A stretch of 15,385 bases of DNA from a bacterium (GTDB lineage: Bacteria > Bacteroidota > Bacteroidia > Bacteroidales > Bacteroidaceae). Both the position numbers and the translations under genes were made by a program. Below, piece by piece: positions 1 through 5,662 of this stretch (position 1 is its first letter; each line of letters starts with the position of its first letter). The notes under the pieces are model-generated. The model made no database searches and was not told the origin of the DNA. It saw only the letters and a list, made by a program, of their open reading frames with translations. The stretch is taken from assembly GCA_004562975.1 (NCBI GenBank), contig SFQP01000078.1, forward strand, positions 1 to 15,385, in the 5' to 3' direction.

Positions 1-1071
1 CACGGCATCGCAGCCCATGTCCTTGAGCATCAGCAGCTGGTGGCGCAGGGCACTCTCGTTGATGGCCGCGCCGAGGGGGCCGAGGTCGTGGTGCAGACAC
101 ACGCCCTGGAACTTGCGGTGCCGGCCGTTGAGGTAGAAGCCCTTGTCGGCCACATATTCTATGCTGCGCACGCCGAATCGCGTTTCGTACACATCCTGCA
201 CCTTGCCGCACGCCCTCACCGTGGTGATGGCCGTGTAGAGGCAGGGCGTTTCGGGCGACCACAGCTGCGGGCGGTCAATGGTGAGGTGCTGCTCAAAGGG
301 TTCGCCGTGGTTGATGTAACCTTGGTTCGTTTTGCGCGCCACCTCACGCCCCTTCGCATCGCGCACCACCGTTTCGAGGGTGAGCAGGCAGGTGTCGGCA
401 TTCTCCACCGTGGTCTTCAGACACACCGAGGCATAGTCCTGTGCCACGTGGGGCGTGGTGAGCTGTGTGCCCCATACCGGCACGTGGATGCGCTCCGTCT
501 GTACCACGCGGACATGGCGGTAAAGTCCTGCCCCGGGATACCAGCGGCTCGACTGCGGTTTGTTTTCCAGTCTCACGGCGAGCACGTTCGCGCTCCCGTC
601 AGTGTGGACCAGGTCCGTCACGTCGCAGTGGAACGAGTTGTAGCCGTAGGGCCAGAAAATGGCCTCGCGTCCGTTGACGAATACCCGGGCTTCGCTCATC
701 GCGCCGTCGAAGACGAGGGTGACGCGCTTGCCGGGCCGGCTGCTGAAAGTGCGGCGGTACCAGCCCACACCCACGTAGGGCAGTCCGCCGGTGCGTCCCG
801 TCTTGACGGAGGCTTCCGTTTCAAAGTTCTGCGTGACGGCCACGTTCTGCAGGTCGTTGTCGCGTGAGAAGGGGCCTTTGATGGCCCAGTCGTGCGGAAT
901 GGCCACCTTTTCCCAGTTTTGGTCGTTGAAGGCCGGAGCCTCGGCTCCTGCAGCCTCGCCACAATGGAACAGCCAGCCATCTTCCAAAGACTGGCTGGCG
1001 CGCTGCCCGGCCGACGGCAACGCGGAGGCCGTCAGGAGGGCGAAGAAAGAAAATACTTGGAGCGTTTTCAT
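1..1071 (-). CDS. Glycoside hydrolase family 2 (beta-galactosidase-like), N-terminal part; runs off the left edge
   Basis: The minus frame is open from an ATG at 1071 to the window edge, giving 357 residues without a stop. Residues 1-23 form a signal peptide (basic start, hydrophobic core, small residues before cleavage), so export to the periplasm or outer membrane is likely. Residues about 28-190 look like the GH2 sugar-binding jelly roll, with IPHDW at 58-62, VGWYRR at 102-107, FDGAM at 121-125 and WYPGAGLY at 177-184. Residues about 192-300 fit the immunoglobulin-like GH2 domain. The TIM barrel begins near 303, with KGFYLNG at 310-316 and GVCLHHDLGPLGAA at 323-336, typical of family-2 beta-galactosidases of Bacteroidota. 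The two catalytic glutamates would lie beyond the edge, so activity and exact substrate cannot be read. It probably releases terminal sugars from glycans. Family call is firm; beta-galactosidase specificity is inference. Confidence 0.93.
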   Translation of the reverse strand, partial: MKTLQVFSFFALLTASALPSAGQRASQSLEDGWLFHCGEAAGAEAPAFNDQNWEKVAIPHDWAIKGPFSRDNDLQNVAVTQNFETEASVKTGRTGGLPYVGVGWYRRTFSSRPGKRVTLVFDGAMSEARVFVNGREAIFWPYGYNSFHCDVTDLVHTDGSANVLAVRLENKPQSSRWYPGAGLYRHVRVVQTERIHVPVWGTQLTTPHVAQDYASVCLKTTVENADTCLLTLETVVRDAKGREVARKTNQGYINHGEPFEQHLTIDRPQLWSPETPCLYTAITTVRACGKVQDVYETRFGVRSIEYVADKGFYLNGRHRKFQGVCLHHDLGPLGAAINESALRHQLLMLKDMGCDAV

Positions 1072-1114
1072 GTGTATGAAAGGGTTAGAGAATAAATAGG
1101 CTTGAAATACGCAG

Positions 1115-1122
1115 CAAAAGTA
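1115..1122 (-). promoter_or_regulatory. Candidate -7 box of the glycosidase promoter
   Basis: Read on the minus strand this is TACTTTTG, a match to the Bacteroidota -7 consensus TAnnTTTG, placed 43 bases before the ATG at 1071. I see no TTTG -33 box at the usual distance. An 11-base A-tract (T on the plus strand, 1153-1163) lies about 30-40 bases upstream, where an UP-like element could act. A weak -33 box would fit a promoter that needs an activator. Confidence 0.5.
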
Positions 1123-1181
1123 ACAAATGGTGTGCAGAATTTCCGCGCGCCATTTTTTTTTTTAATGTATATCAGGGATTG

Positions 1182-1225
1182 TTCACGGCATTTTCATGGG
1201 TTTATCACGGGTTGTTCATGGGGAA
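1182..1225. repeat. Four direct repeats of TTCAYGG with an exact 11-bp period
   Basis: TTCACGG, TTCATGG, ATCACGG and TTCATGG start at 1182, 1193, 1204 and 1215, each 11 bp after the previous one. The four-base spacers are partly alike (CATT, GTTT, GTTG, GGAA). One 11-bp step is close to one helical turn, so all copies face the same side of the DNA. They lie 60-110 bp upstream of the candidate glycosidase -7 box. They could be binding sites for a regulator or simply a local tandem duplication; the sequence cannot tell which. Confidence 0.6.
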
Positions 1226-1377
1226 TGGCCGTCTTTTCTCCCATCTCCCTGCCGCATGGAAGTGAATGCGGAAGGGCGTTGCCGGGGAGTTCAGAAGGCG
1301 GTGTGTGTTTTTGTAGTATGCATTCAGCAAAAAAATGCTGAAATTCATCTATAAATCCGCCTTTTTGGTCTAAAAAA

Positions 1378-1409
1378 TTTGTAGCGGATAAAGTGATTAT
1401 TTACTTTTG
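1378..1409 (+). promoter_or_regulatory. Complete Bacteroidota-type promoter reading right into 1416-1648
   Basis: TTTG at 1378-1381 is followed after exactly 20 bases by TACTTTTG at 1402-1409. Both boxes and the spacing match the Bacteroidota housekeeping consensus (TTTG, 19-21 bases, TAnnTTTG). Transcription should start near 1414-1417. No plus-strand protein gene follows, which is the main reason to propose a non-coding RNA here. Confidence 0.75.
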
Positions 1410-1415
1410 CATCAG

Positions 1416-1648
1416 AAAAAAAGAACAATTCTCCCTTGTGAGTTGCTCTTTGTAAGTATGGAAAACGCAGCGGTATATGCCACCTGACAAAGGTAAATCT
1501 TTTTCAGGATTTCGCCTCGCGCACATTTCCAAAAACAATCTCCATTCTCAGTCTGTACATAATATAAGCTATAAGGTAATAGTGTTTTTTAGGTAAATGA
1601 CGAAAGAGGCAGAGTTCGCCGTGAGGCGCGTTCTGCTTCATTTTTTTG
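1416..1648 (+). ncRNA. Candidate stand-alone structured small RNA, about 230 nt; possibly 6S-like
   Basis: The segment is bounded by a full promoter (1378-1409) and a strong intrinsic terminator (1606-1647), with no convincing reading frame between. The 5' part 1443-1453 (TTGCTCTTTGT) can pair with 1600-1612 through about 11 pairs and two single-base bulges, bringing the two ends together around a large A/U-rich open region. Inside, 1483-1508 folds into a hairpin closed by CCTGA/TCAGG and AAAG/CTTT. A competing pairing joins CTTTGT at 1448-1453 with ACAAAG at 1487-1492. End-to-end pairing around a large bubble is the general plan of 6S RNA. From memory, a Bacteroidales RNA family (Bacteroidales-1) was also described as bounded by this promoter type and a terminator. 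I could not test membership. The existence of an RNA is likely; its identity is inference. Confidence 0.6.
1606..1647 (+). terminator. Strong intrinsic terminator of the candidate small RNA
   Basis: GAGGCAGA (1606-1613) pairs with TCTGCTTC (1632-1639) with one G-U pair. CGCC (1617-1620) pairs with GGCG (1625-1628) around a GTGA loop. Seven T follow at 1641-1647. The T-run is on the plus strand, fixing the direction as that of the 1378-1409 promoter. Confidence 0.85.
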
Positions 1649-1666
1649 TATAGTCAACCGTGGAAG

Positions 1667-1773
1667 CCAACGGCCCGGCACCGGCCGGTTGGAGGCTGTC
1701 GGCAGAACGCAAGCCACCGGGGCTGTTTCCGCAGGGAGTGAAATCCCTTTGGCGGCTACGGCCCCAGTGGCTT
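1667..1773. other. Two G+C-rich stem-loops downstream of nadB
   Basis: Stem-loop 1 (1667-1692) has CCAAC plus GGCC pairing with GGCC plus GTTGG, with one bulged G. Stem-loop 2 (1711-1773) has AAGCCAC and GGGGC pairing with GCCCC and GTGGCTT around one C/A mismatch. Its interior holds a second hairpin, AGGGA (1733-1737) with TCCCT (1744-1748). They lie between the convergent 3' ends of nadB and the candidate small RNA. On the minus strand neither has a following T-run, so they are not classic terminators. They may slow polymerase or protect the nadB message end. Confidence 0.45.
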
Positions 1774-1797
1774 TTGGGTTACAGGTCAGGGTGAGGT

Positions 1798-3387
1798 TCA
1801 GTTCTGGTCGTAGGCGTGCTTGGGATAGTCAATGGTATAGTGAAGTCCCCGGCTCTCGTGCCGTTCCATGGCCTGGCGTGTGATGAGGTAGCCCACGTTG
1901 ATGAGGTTGCGCAGCTCGCAGATGTCGCGGGTGGCCTTCACGCGTTTGAACAGCTCTTCCGTTTCCTCGTAGAGCAAGTCCAGGCGTGTCCAGGCGCGGT
2001 GCAGGCGCAGGTTGGAGCGCACAATGCCCACGTAGGACGACATCACCTGGCAAACTTCCTTGGCATCCTGTGCGATGAGCACCTTCTCCTCGTTCGTCAT
2101 CGTGCCCTCGTCGTTCCACTCTGGCACCTGCAGGTTGAAGTCGTACTCCGCGATGTGTTCCAGCGAGTGGTGGGCAGCCGCATCCGCATAGACCACCGCT
2201 TCGATGAGCGAGTTCGAGGCCAGACGGTTGCCGCCGTGCAGGCCCGTGCAGGAACATTCGCCCACGGCATAGAGCCGTTTGATGCTCGAGCAGGCGTTGA
2301 GGTCCACCTTGATACCGCCACACAGGTAGTGGGCGCATGGAGCCACGGGGATGTACTGCTTGGTGATGTCAATGCCGATGCTGAGGCATTTCTGGTAGAT
2401 GTTCGGGAAATGGTGTTTCGTTTCCTCCGGGTCCTTGTGCGTCACGTCCAGACATACGTGGTCAATGCCGTGGATTTTCATCTCCTTGTCGATGGCGCGC
2501 GCCACGATGTCGCGAGGGGCGAGGGAAAGGCGGCGGTCATATTTCTGCATGAACTCCTCGCCGTTGGGCAGCCGGAGGATACCGCCGTAGCCGCGCATGG
2601 CCTCCGTGATGAGGTAGGCGGGATGCGTTTCGCCGGGGTGGAAAAGGGCGGTGGGGTGGAACTGTATGAATTCCATATCCTTCACCGTGGCCTTGGCGCG
2701 GTAAGCCATCGCGATGCCGTCGCCCGTGGCGATGTTCGGGTTGGTGGTGGAGGCATATACAGCCCCGCATCCGCCGGTACAGAGCACCGTTACCTTCGAG
2801 AGGAAAGTGTCGATTTTCTGTGTGTCGGGGTCGAGGATGTAGGCACCGAAGCATTCAATGTCGCGTGTGCGTCGCGTCACCTCCACGCCGAGGTGGTGCT
2901 GCGTGATGATTTCAACGGCGAAATGGTTTTCGAGCACCGTGATGTTCGGGTGGTTCTTCACCGCTTCCATCAGTCCGCGTTGGATTTCAAATCCCGTGTC
3001 GTCCGCGTGGTGCAGGATGCGGAATTCCGAGTGTCCGCCTTCGCGGTGCAGGTCATAGTTCCCGTCGGCCTTCTTGTCGAAGTTCACGCCCCATTCCACG
3101 AGGCGTCGTATGCCTTCGGGTGCATTCTCCACCACCTGCCTCACCGCTTGCGGGTCGGAGATGTAGTCGCCGGCCACCAGCGTGTCCTTGATGTGTTTAT
3201 CGAAGTTGTCGACATCCAAGTCGGTTACTGCTGCGATGCCGCCCTGAGCCTTGGCCGTATTGGCTTCCTCAAGCGTTGTCTTACACACTAAGGCCACCTT
3301 CCCTTTGCCCGAGGCGGCCACCTGGAGGGCATAGCTCATTCCGGCCACGCCGGAACCTATCACCAGAAAGTCGAATTTGCGTATCAT
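1798..3387 (-). CDS. nadB: L-aspartate oxidase
   Basis: This flavoenzyme oxidises L-aspartate to iminoaspartate, the first step of de novo NAD synthesis, and passes it to quinolinate synthase NadA in the cytoplasm. The 529-residue product has the expected length. GSGVAGMSYA at 11-20 is the FAD-binding Rossmann loop. AKAQGGIAAV (45-54), HREGGHSEFRILHHADDTG (114-132), FHPTAL (243-248), APRDIVARAID (290-300), HYLCGG (353-358) and GECSCTGLHGGNRLASNSL (376-394) are family signatures with flavin and substrate residues. Residues beyond about 425 are the helical C-terminal domain. I chose the ATG at 3387 because the -7 box at 3415-3422 puts transcription start near 3408, which excludes the in-frame TTG at 3417. 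nadA and nadC are not adjacent here. Succinate dehydrogenase flavoprotein is a related alternative, but the C-terminal half fits NadB. Confidence 0.96.
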   Translation of the reverse strand: MIRKFDFLVIGSGVAGMSYALQVAASGKGKVALVCKTTLEEANTAKAQGGIAAVTDLDVDNFDKHIKDTLVAGDYISDPQAVRQVVENAPEGIRRLVEWGVNFDKKADGNYDLHREGGHSEFRILHHADDTGFEIQRGLMEAVKNHPNITVLENHFAVEIITQHHLGVEVTRRTRDIECFGAYILDPDTQKIDTFLSKVTVLCTGGCGAVYASTTNPNIATGDGIAMAYRAKATVKDMEFIQFHPTALFHPGETHPAYLITEAMRGYGGILRLPNGEEFMQKYDRRLSLAPRDIVARAIDKEMKIHGIDHVCLDVTHKDPEETKHHFPNIYQKCLSIGIDITKQYIPVAPCAHYLCGGIKVDLNACSSIKRLYAVGECSCTGLHGGNRLASNSLIEAVVYADAAAHHSLEHIAEYDFNLQVPEWNDEGTMTNEEKVLIAQDAKEVCQVMSSYVGIVRSNLRLHRAWTRLDLLYEETEELFKRVKATRDICELRNLINVGYLITRQAMERHESRGLHYTIDYPKHAYDQN

Positions 3388-3414
3388 CTGTGTGGGTTGA
3401 TTCTTTTGTCGGCG

Positions 3415-3422
3415 CAAATATA
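3415..3422 (-). promoter_or_regulatory. -7 box of the nadB promoter
   Basis: On the minus strand this reads TATATTTG, an exact TAnnTTTG match, 27 bases before the nadB ATG at 3387. No clear TTTG -33 box is seen at 19-21 bases. The short leader it implies decides the nadB start codon. Confidence 0.6.
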
Positions 3423-3521
3423 GGGGTTTTTGAAATTTTAAGTTGAAGAGTATAATAGTTTATTATTGGTGTTCGGTGAAAGTTCAAGAATGCCGATAAA
3501 CATTGAAACCTCAGCAAGTTA

Positions 3522-3575
3522 AGCCCCCAGCCCAGGGTGTCGCTCCCTACGGTCGCTTGCCCTGGGCTGGGGGCT
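3522..3575. repeat. REP-like hairpin: perfect 16-bp inverted repeat with 22-nt loop
   Basis: AGCCCCCAGCCCAGGG (3522-3537) is perfectly complementary to 3560-3575. The loop contains CTACGG. A small hairpin, GCCCC-TTT-GGGGC (3579-3591), follows directly. A second element of the same design (17-bp arms, 23-nt loop with the complementary CGTAG core) is at 15316-15372. It lies between nadB and the TPR-HTH gene and could also end transcripts, though no T-run follows on either strand. I read it as a dispersed intergenic repeat. Confidence 0.65.
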
Positions 3576-3632
3576 GTTGCCCCTTTGGGGCGCAGCCTGA
3601 CGGCCTTGAACTTTTACCGGACATCAATAGTT

Positions 3633-3878
3633 CTATATACGTAAAATTCCCCCTTTTTAGCGTTCATCCTTTCACATTATAAGCGTTAATCCTTGATTTT
3701 CAGTGCGAAACAGTGTGAAGGCTTGCATTTCCAAGCCTTCACACCACCCCTTGGCTTCACGCGCCGCTGTGAAGGCTTGTAACTGCAAACCTTCACACCG
3801 TTTCTCCCTGATATTCAGCAGGAAACGCACATTTTGTGAAAGGGTGAACGCTAAAAAGGGGGAATTTTACGTATATAG
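3633..3878. mobile_element. 246-bp palindromic MITE-like element with 43-bp terminal inverted repeats
   Basis: The left end 3633-3675 and the right end 3836-3878 are inverted copies over 43 bp with one mismatch; they begin CTATATACGTAAAATTCC. The inner halves are also symmetric without gaps (about 23 of 38 positions just inside the ends). Each arm holds its own hairpin: 3713-3725 with 3732-3744 (13 bp perfect, GTGTGAAGGCTTG) and 3768-3779 with 3786-3797 (12 bp, one mismatch). The whole element is thus one large palindrome centred near 3755. It has no credible gene. ATAG(T) occurs near both outer edges but not as a clean target duplication. Non-autonomous transposable element is the best reading; a large transcribed structure is the alternative. 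Confidence 0.6.
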
Positions 3879-3902
3879 CATAGTCCCCACAAAGCCTTCA
3901 CC

Positions 3903-3956
3903 AAGCATTCACCGTGCTTTCTTCAAGCATTCACCATGCTTTCTTCAAGCATTCAC
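3903..3956. repeat. 22-bp tandem repeat, two full copies and a partial third
   Basis: Units begin with AAGCATTCACC at 3903, 3925 and 3947 (the last partial, to 3956). The two full copies differ at one base (G/A at unit position 12). Each unit is an imperfect palindrome (AAGCAt...tGCTT). The word TTCAC also recurs in the neighbouring palindromic element. The repeats are contiguous without unique spacers. Confidence 0.65.
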
Positions 3957-4021
3957 AGGCTACGGCATGGGCCGCAGGCACCACTTGGCACTCAGGATTT
4001 TTCACTCGGCAAGTAGGAGAA

Positions 4022-4080
4022 ACAAGTCCGGGCTTAGAAAAAACAAGTCCAGGACTTGTGCGCACAACTCTTGGACTTGT
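4022..4080. repeat. Symmetric array of four ACAAGTCC words with 21-bp spacing
   Basis: ACAAGTCC stands at 4022 and 4043, and its reverse complement GGACTTGT at 4052 and 4073. Both pairs are 21 bp apart. The inner pair forms an interrupted palindrome around one A. A perfect 12-bp palindrome, TTGTGCGCACAA, lies at 4056-4067. The array sits 83 bp beyond the stop of the TPR-HTH gene. Function unknown; it could be a repeat remnant or a multi-site protein-binding region. Confidence 0.55.
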
Positions 4081-4162
4081 TGCAGGAGGTTCAGACGGGG
4101 CGAGGCGGAAACGGTAAATGGGATTTTGGAAACACCTTTCGTCCGGTCCGGGGTAGGGCAGT

Positions 4163-4927
4163 CTACGATTGCAGGCTGACGAGGTAACCGTACAGTTCGC
4201 CCGAGGTGGCCAGTCCCATCTTGCGGGCTATCTGCTGCTTGCGCTTTTTGCAATATTCAGGGGTGATGTGCAGGAGTTGGGCAATTTCCTTGCCGCTGAG
4301 GTGGATGCAGACCAGCGATAGGAAGCGGAGTTCGCTCGCTGTCAGTCCCGGGTGGTTCTCGCGTAACCGGGCGAGAAACGAGGCATTGACCTGTTCAAAA
4401 TAGGTGGTGAAATCGCGCCATTCTTCCGTTGAATCCAGTTCTTTTTGCAATTTTGCGATATGTTTGCGCAGCTCCGGTCCCGGCTGTTCGCGGTCCTTTT
4501 CAGCCGCGTTGAGGCGGTCGAGCAGTTCGTAGATTTTCAGGTATTCCTTCAGGGCTTTGTCGGTCTGCCCTTCGAGCATGTAAATACCGGCTATGTTGTT
4601 GCGAATGCTCAGTTCCTGCCGTAGGCCCAGCTCCTTGGTAGCAATTTGGTAAGCCTTCGTGAAGTTGCCCAGCGCGTCGGGGTAGTTGTATTGTTCCGCC
4701 TGGTTGATGCCCATGTTGGTGAGCACCCAAAAGCGTTTTTCGGCGTTGTTCTGCTGTTCGGCCATCTGTTGTGCCTGAAACAGCAGGCGGTACGACTGCC
4801 GGTAGTTCTTTTGCACGGAAGCCTCCACCGCGCGGCGAAGGAGGCCGTCGATGGCATCATCGGAGGCCCACAGGCAATGCTGATGGCTGCAAAGGAGTAC
4901 AAGAATAAGGAAGAGATGTCGTTTCAT
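4163..4927 (-). CDS. Small TPR protein with C-terminal LuxR-like helix-turn-helix and a signal peptide
   Basis: The product has 254 residues. Residues 1-21 look like a signal peptide (MKRH, hydrophobic stretch, cleavage near A21). Three TPR-like helical pairs follow at about 31-64, 66-98 and 106-139, then a charged, partly coiled-coil stretch (140-190). Residues about 194-250 form a LuxR-like helix-turn-helix (LTASELRFL, then SGKEIAQLLHITPEYCKKRKQQI). Larger Bacteroidota relatives, as I recall them, have more TPRs outside the membrane, a transmembrane helix and then a cytoplasmic HTH. Here no second membrane segment is visible, so export would carry the DNA-binding domain out of the cytoplasm; the N-terminal helix may instead act as an anchor. 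It begins 12 bp after yidD and is last in the minus-strand run. Regulatory target unknown. Confidence 0.75.
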   Translation of the reverse strand: MKRHLFLILVLLCSHQHCLWASDDAIDGLLRRAVEASVQKNYRQSYRLLFQAQQMAEQQNNAEKRFWVLTNMGINQAEQYNYPDALGNFTKAYQIATKELGLRQELSIRNNIAGIYMLEGQTDKALKEYLKIYELLDRLNAAEKDREQPGPELRKHIAKLQKELDSTEEWRDFTTYFEQVNASFLARLRENHPGLTASELRFLSLVCIHLSGKEIAQLLHITPEYCKKRKQQIARKMGLATSGELYGYLVSLQS

Positions 4928-4939
4928 GGAACAACGGGT

Positions 4940-5149
4940 TCAGGGCACGGGGTCGTAGCCGCTGCCGCCCCAGGGATGGCAGCGCAGCAGGCGGCGGATG
5001 GCGAGATAAAGCCCTTTCAGCGCACCGTGTTTCTGGATGGCCTCGATGGCGTACTGCGAACAGGTGGGGGTGAAACGGCAAGCAGGGGGAAGAAGGGGGG
5101 AGATGAAGCGCTGGTAGAAGCGGATGGGGAGAATGAGCAGGGTTTTCAT
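4940..5149 (-). CDS. yidD: YidD family membrane protein insertion efficiency factor
   Basis: This 69-residue protein has the YidD hallmarks: an amphipathic N-terminal stretch ([13 protein letters not shown]), then [15 protein letters not shown] at 24-38, an HG pair near 41-42, [14 protein letters not shown] near the C-terminus and three conserved cysteines. YidD sits at the inner face of the membrane and assists YidC-dependent insertion. The ATG at 5149 overlaps the rnpA stop in an ATGA arrangement, which fixes the start and implies translational coupling. The frame is open further upstream, but that part reads antisense-like sequence inside rnpA and is not YidD. The rnpA-yidD pairing is widespread in bacteria and supports both calls. 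Confidence 0.93.
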   Translation of the reverse strand: MKTLLILPIRFYQRFISPLLPPACRFTPTCSQYAIEAIQKHGALKGLYLAIRRLLRCHPWGGSGYDPVP

Positions 5150-5577
5150 GGCTTGTCGGCAGCAGGTTCGGCGGACGTTGTCCGGGTGTTTTTCAGTACC
5201 CGTTCGGCCATGTGCTGCAGGATGGTTTCCATCCGTCCTGCCACGCGGGCTGTGGGCACGGGTCTTTCCGACAACCAGATGAAGGCCACGTGCAGGGCGG
5301 TGCCTTCGGGCAGTCTGCTGATGAGGAGGTGCTTTTGCAGCCGGTAGGCTTCGCGCAGCTGCCGCTTGGCACGGTTGCGGTCGACGGCATGGTGGAGTTT
5401 GCGCTTGGCCACGCTGAGCAGTACTTTGACGCGCGGCCCGTGGCCGGCGTAGGGCAGGATGCGGAAGGTGGCACGCAGCGGATAGATGGTCAGCGAACTG
5501 CTGCCTGCGCCGAAGAGTGCCTCTATCTCGCTCTTGAGGCACAGGTGCTCGGGTTTGGCAAAGGTGTAGGTCTTCAT
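5146..5577 (-). CDS. rnpA: Ribonuclease P protein component
   Basis: RnpA binds the RNase P RNA and helps trim the 5' leader of precursor tRNAs. The 143-residue product carries the basic family signature [15 protein letters not shown] at 66-80 (the RNR motif), preceded by [15 protein letters not shown], the usual strand before it. The N-terminus [17 protein letters not shown] fits the family helix that begins with K(x)E(x)L. The C-terminal tail after about residue 125 is poorly conserved and low in complexity, and overlaps the yidD start. In many bacteria rnpA follows rpmH, but here it lies between hemD and yidD, an arrangement I recall as common in Bacteroidota. It may be separated from hemD by the hairpin at 5597-5636. 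Confidence 0.93.
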   Translation of the reverse strand: MKTYTFAKPEHLCLKSEIEALFGAGSSSLTIYPLRATFRILPYAGHGPRVKVLLSVAKRKLHHAVDRNRAKRQLREAYRLQKHLLISRLPEGTALHVAFIWLSERPVPTARVAGRMETILQHMAERVLKNTRTTSAEPAADKP

Positions 5578-5596
5578 GCGGGTGCTAAAAGAAATA

Positions 5597-5636
5597 GGGC
5601 TTATCGGACTTTATGCGCGGCATGTCCGATAAGCCC
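5597..5636 (-). terminator. Stem-loop between hemD and rnpA, terminator-like
   Basis: GGGCTTATCGGAC (5597-5609) is perfectly complementary to 5624-5636, giving 13 pairs around a 14-base loop. Read on the minus strand the stem is followed by TATTTCTTTT, a broken T-rich run. It could end or attenuate transcripts leaving hemD, reducing rnpA-yidD expression. It could also be a dispersed palindrome or an RNA-processing site. Confidence 0.55.
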
Positions 5637-5662
5637 AATGATAGGTTTGGTATGCTGGATTG

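Noticed and set aside
40..867. Plus-strand open frame of 275 codons
   Set aside because: Antisense to the partial GH2 gene, whose motifs are unmistakable.
1323..1342. TTCAGCA / TGCTGAA hairpin as a terminator
   Set aside because: Seven-bp stem with an A6 loop but no T-run after it on either strand, and no transcript is known to end there.
1816..3291. Long plus-strand open frame of 491 codons
   Set aside because: It lies wholly opposite nadB and its translation is rich in V, H, R and D with no family motif, as expected from the antisense of a G+C-rich gene.
3903..4080. Possible CRISPR array
   Set aside because: The 22-bp units are contiguous without unique spacers, the ACAAGTCC words are too short and inverted, and no cas gene is present.
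3703..4179. Plus-strand open frame of 158 codons through the repeat hub
   Set aside because: Made of translated repeats (KACISKPSH-like, HRAFFKH-like), with no start context or family resemblance.
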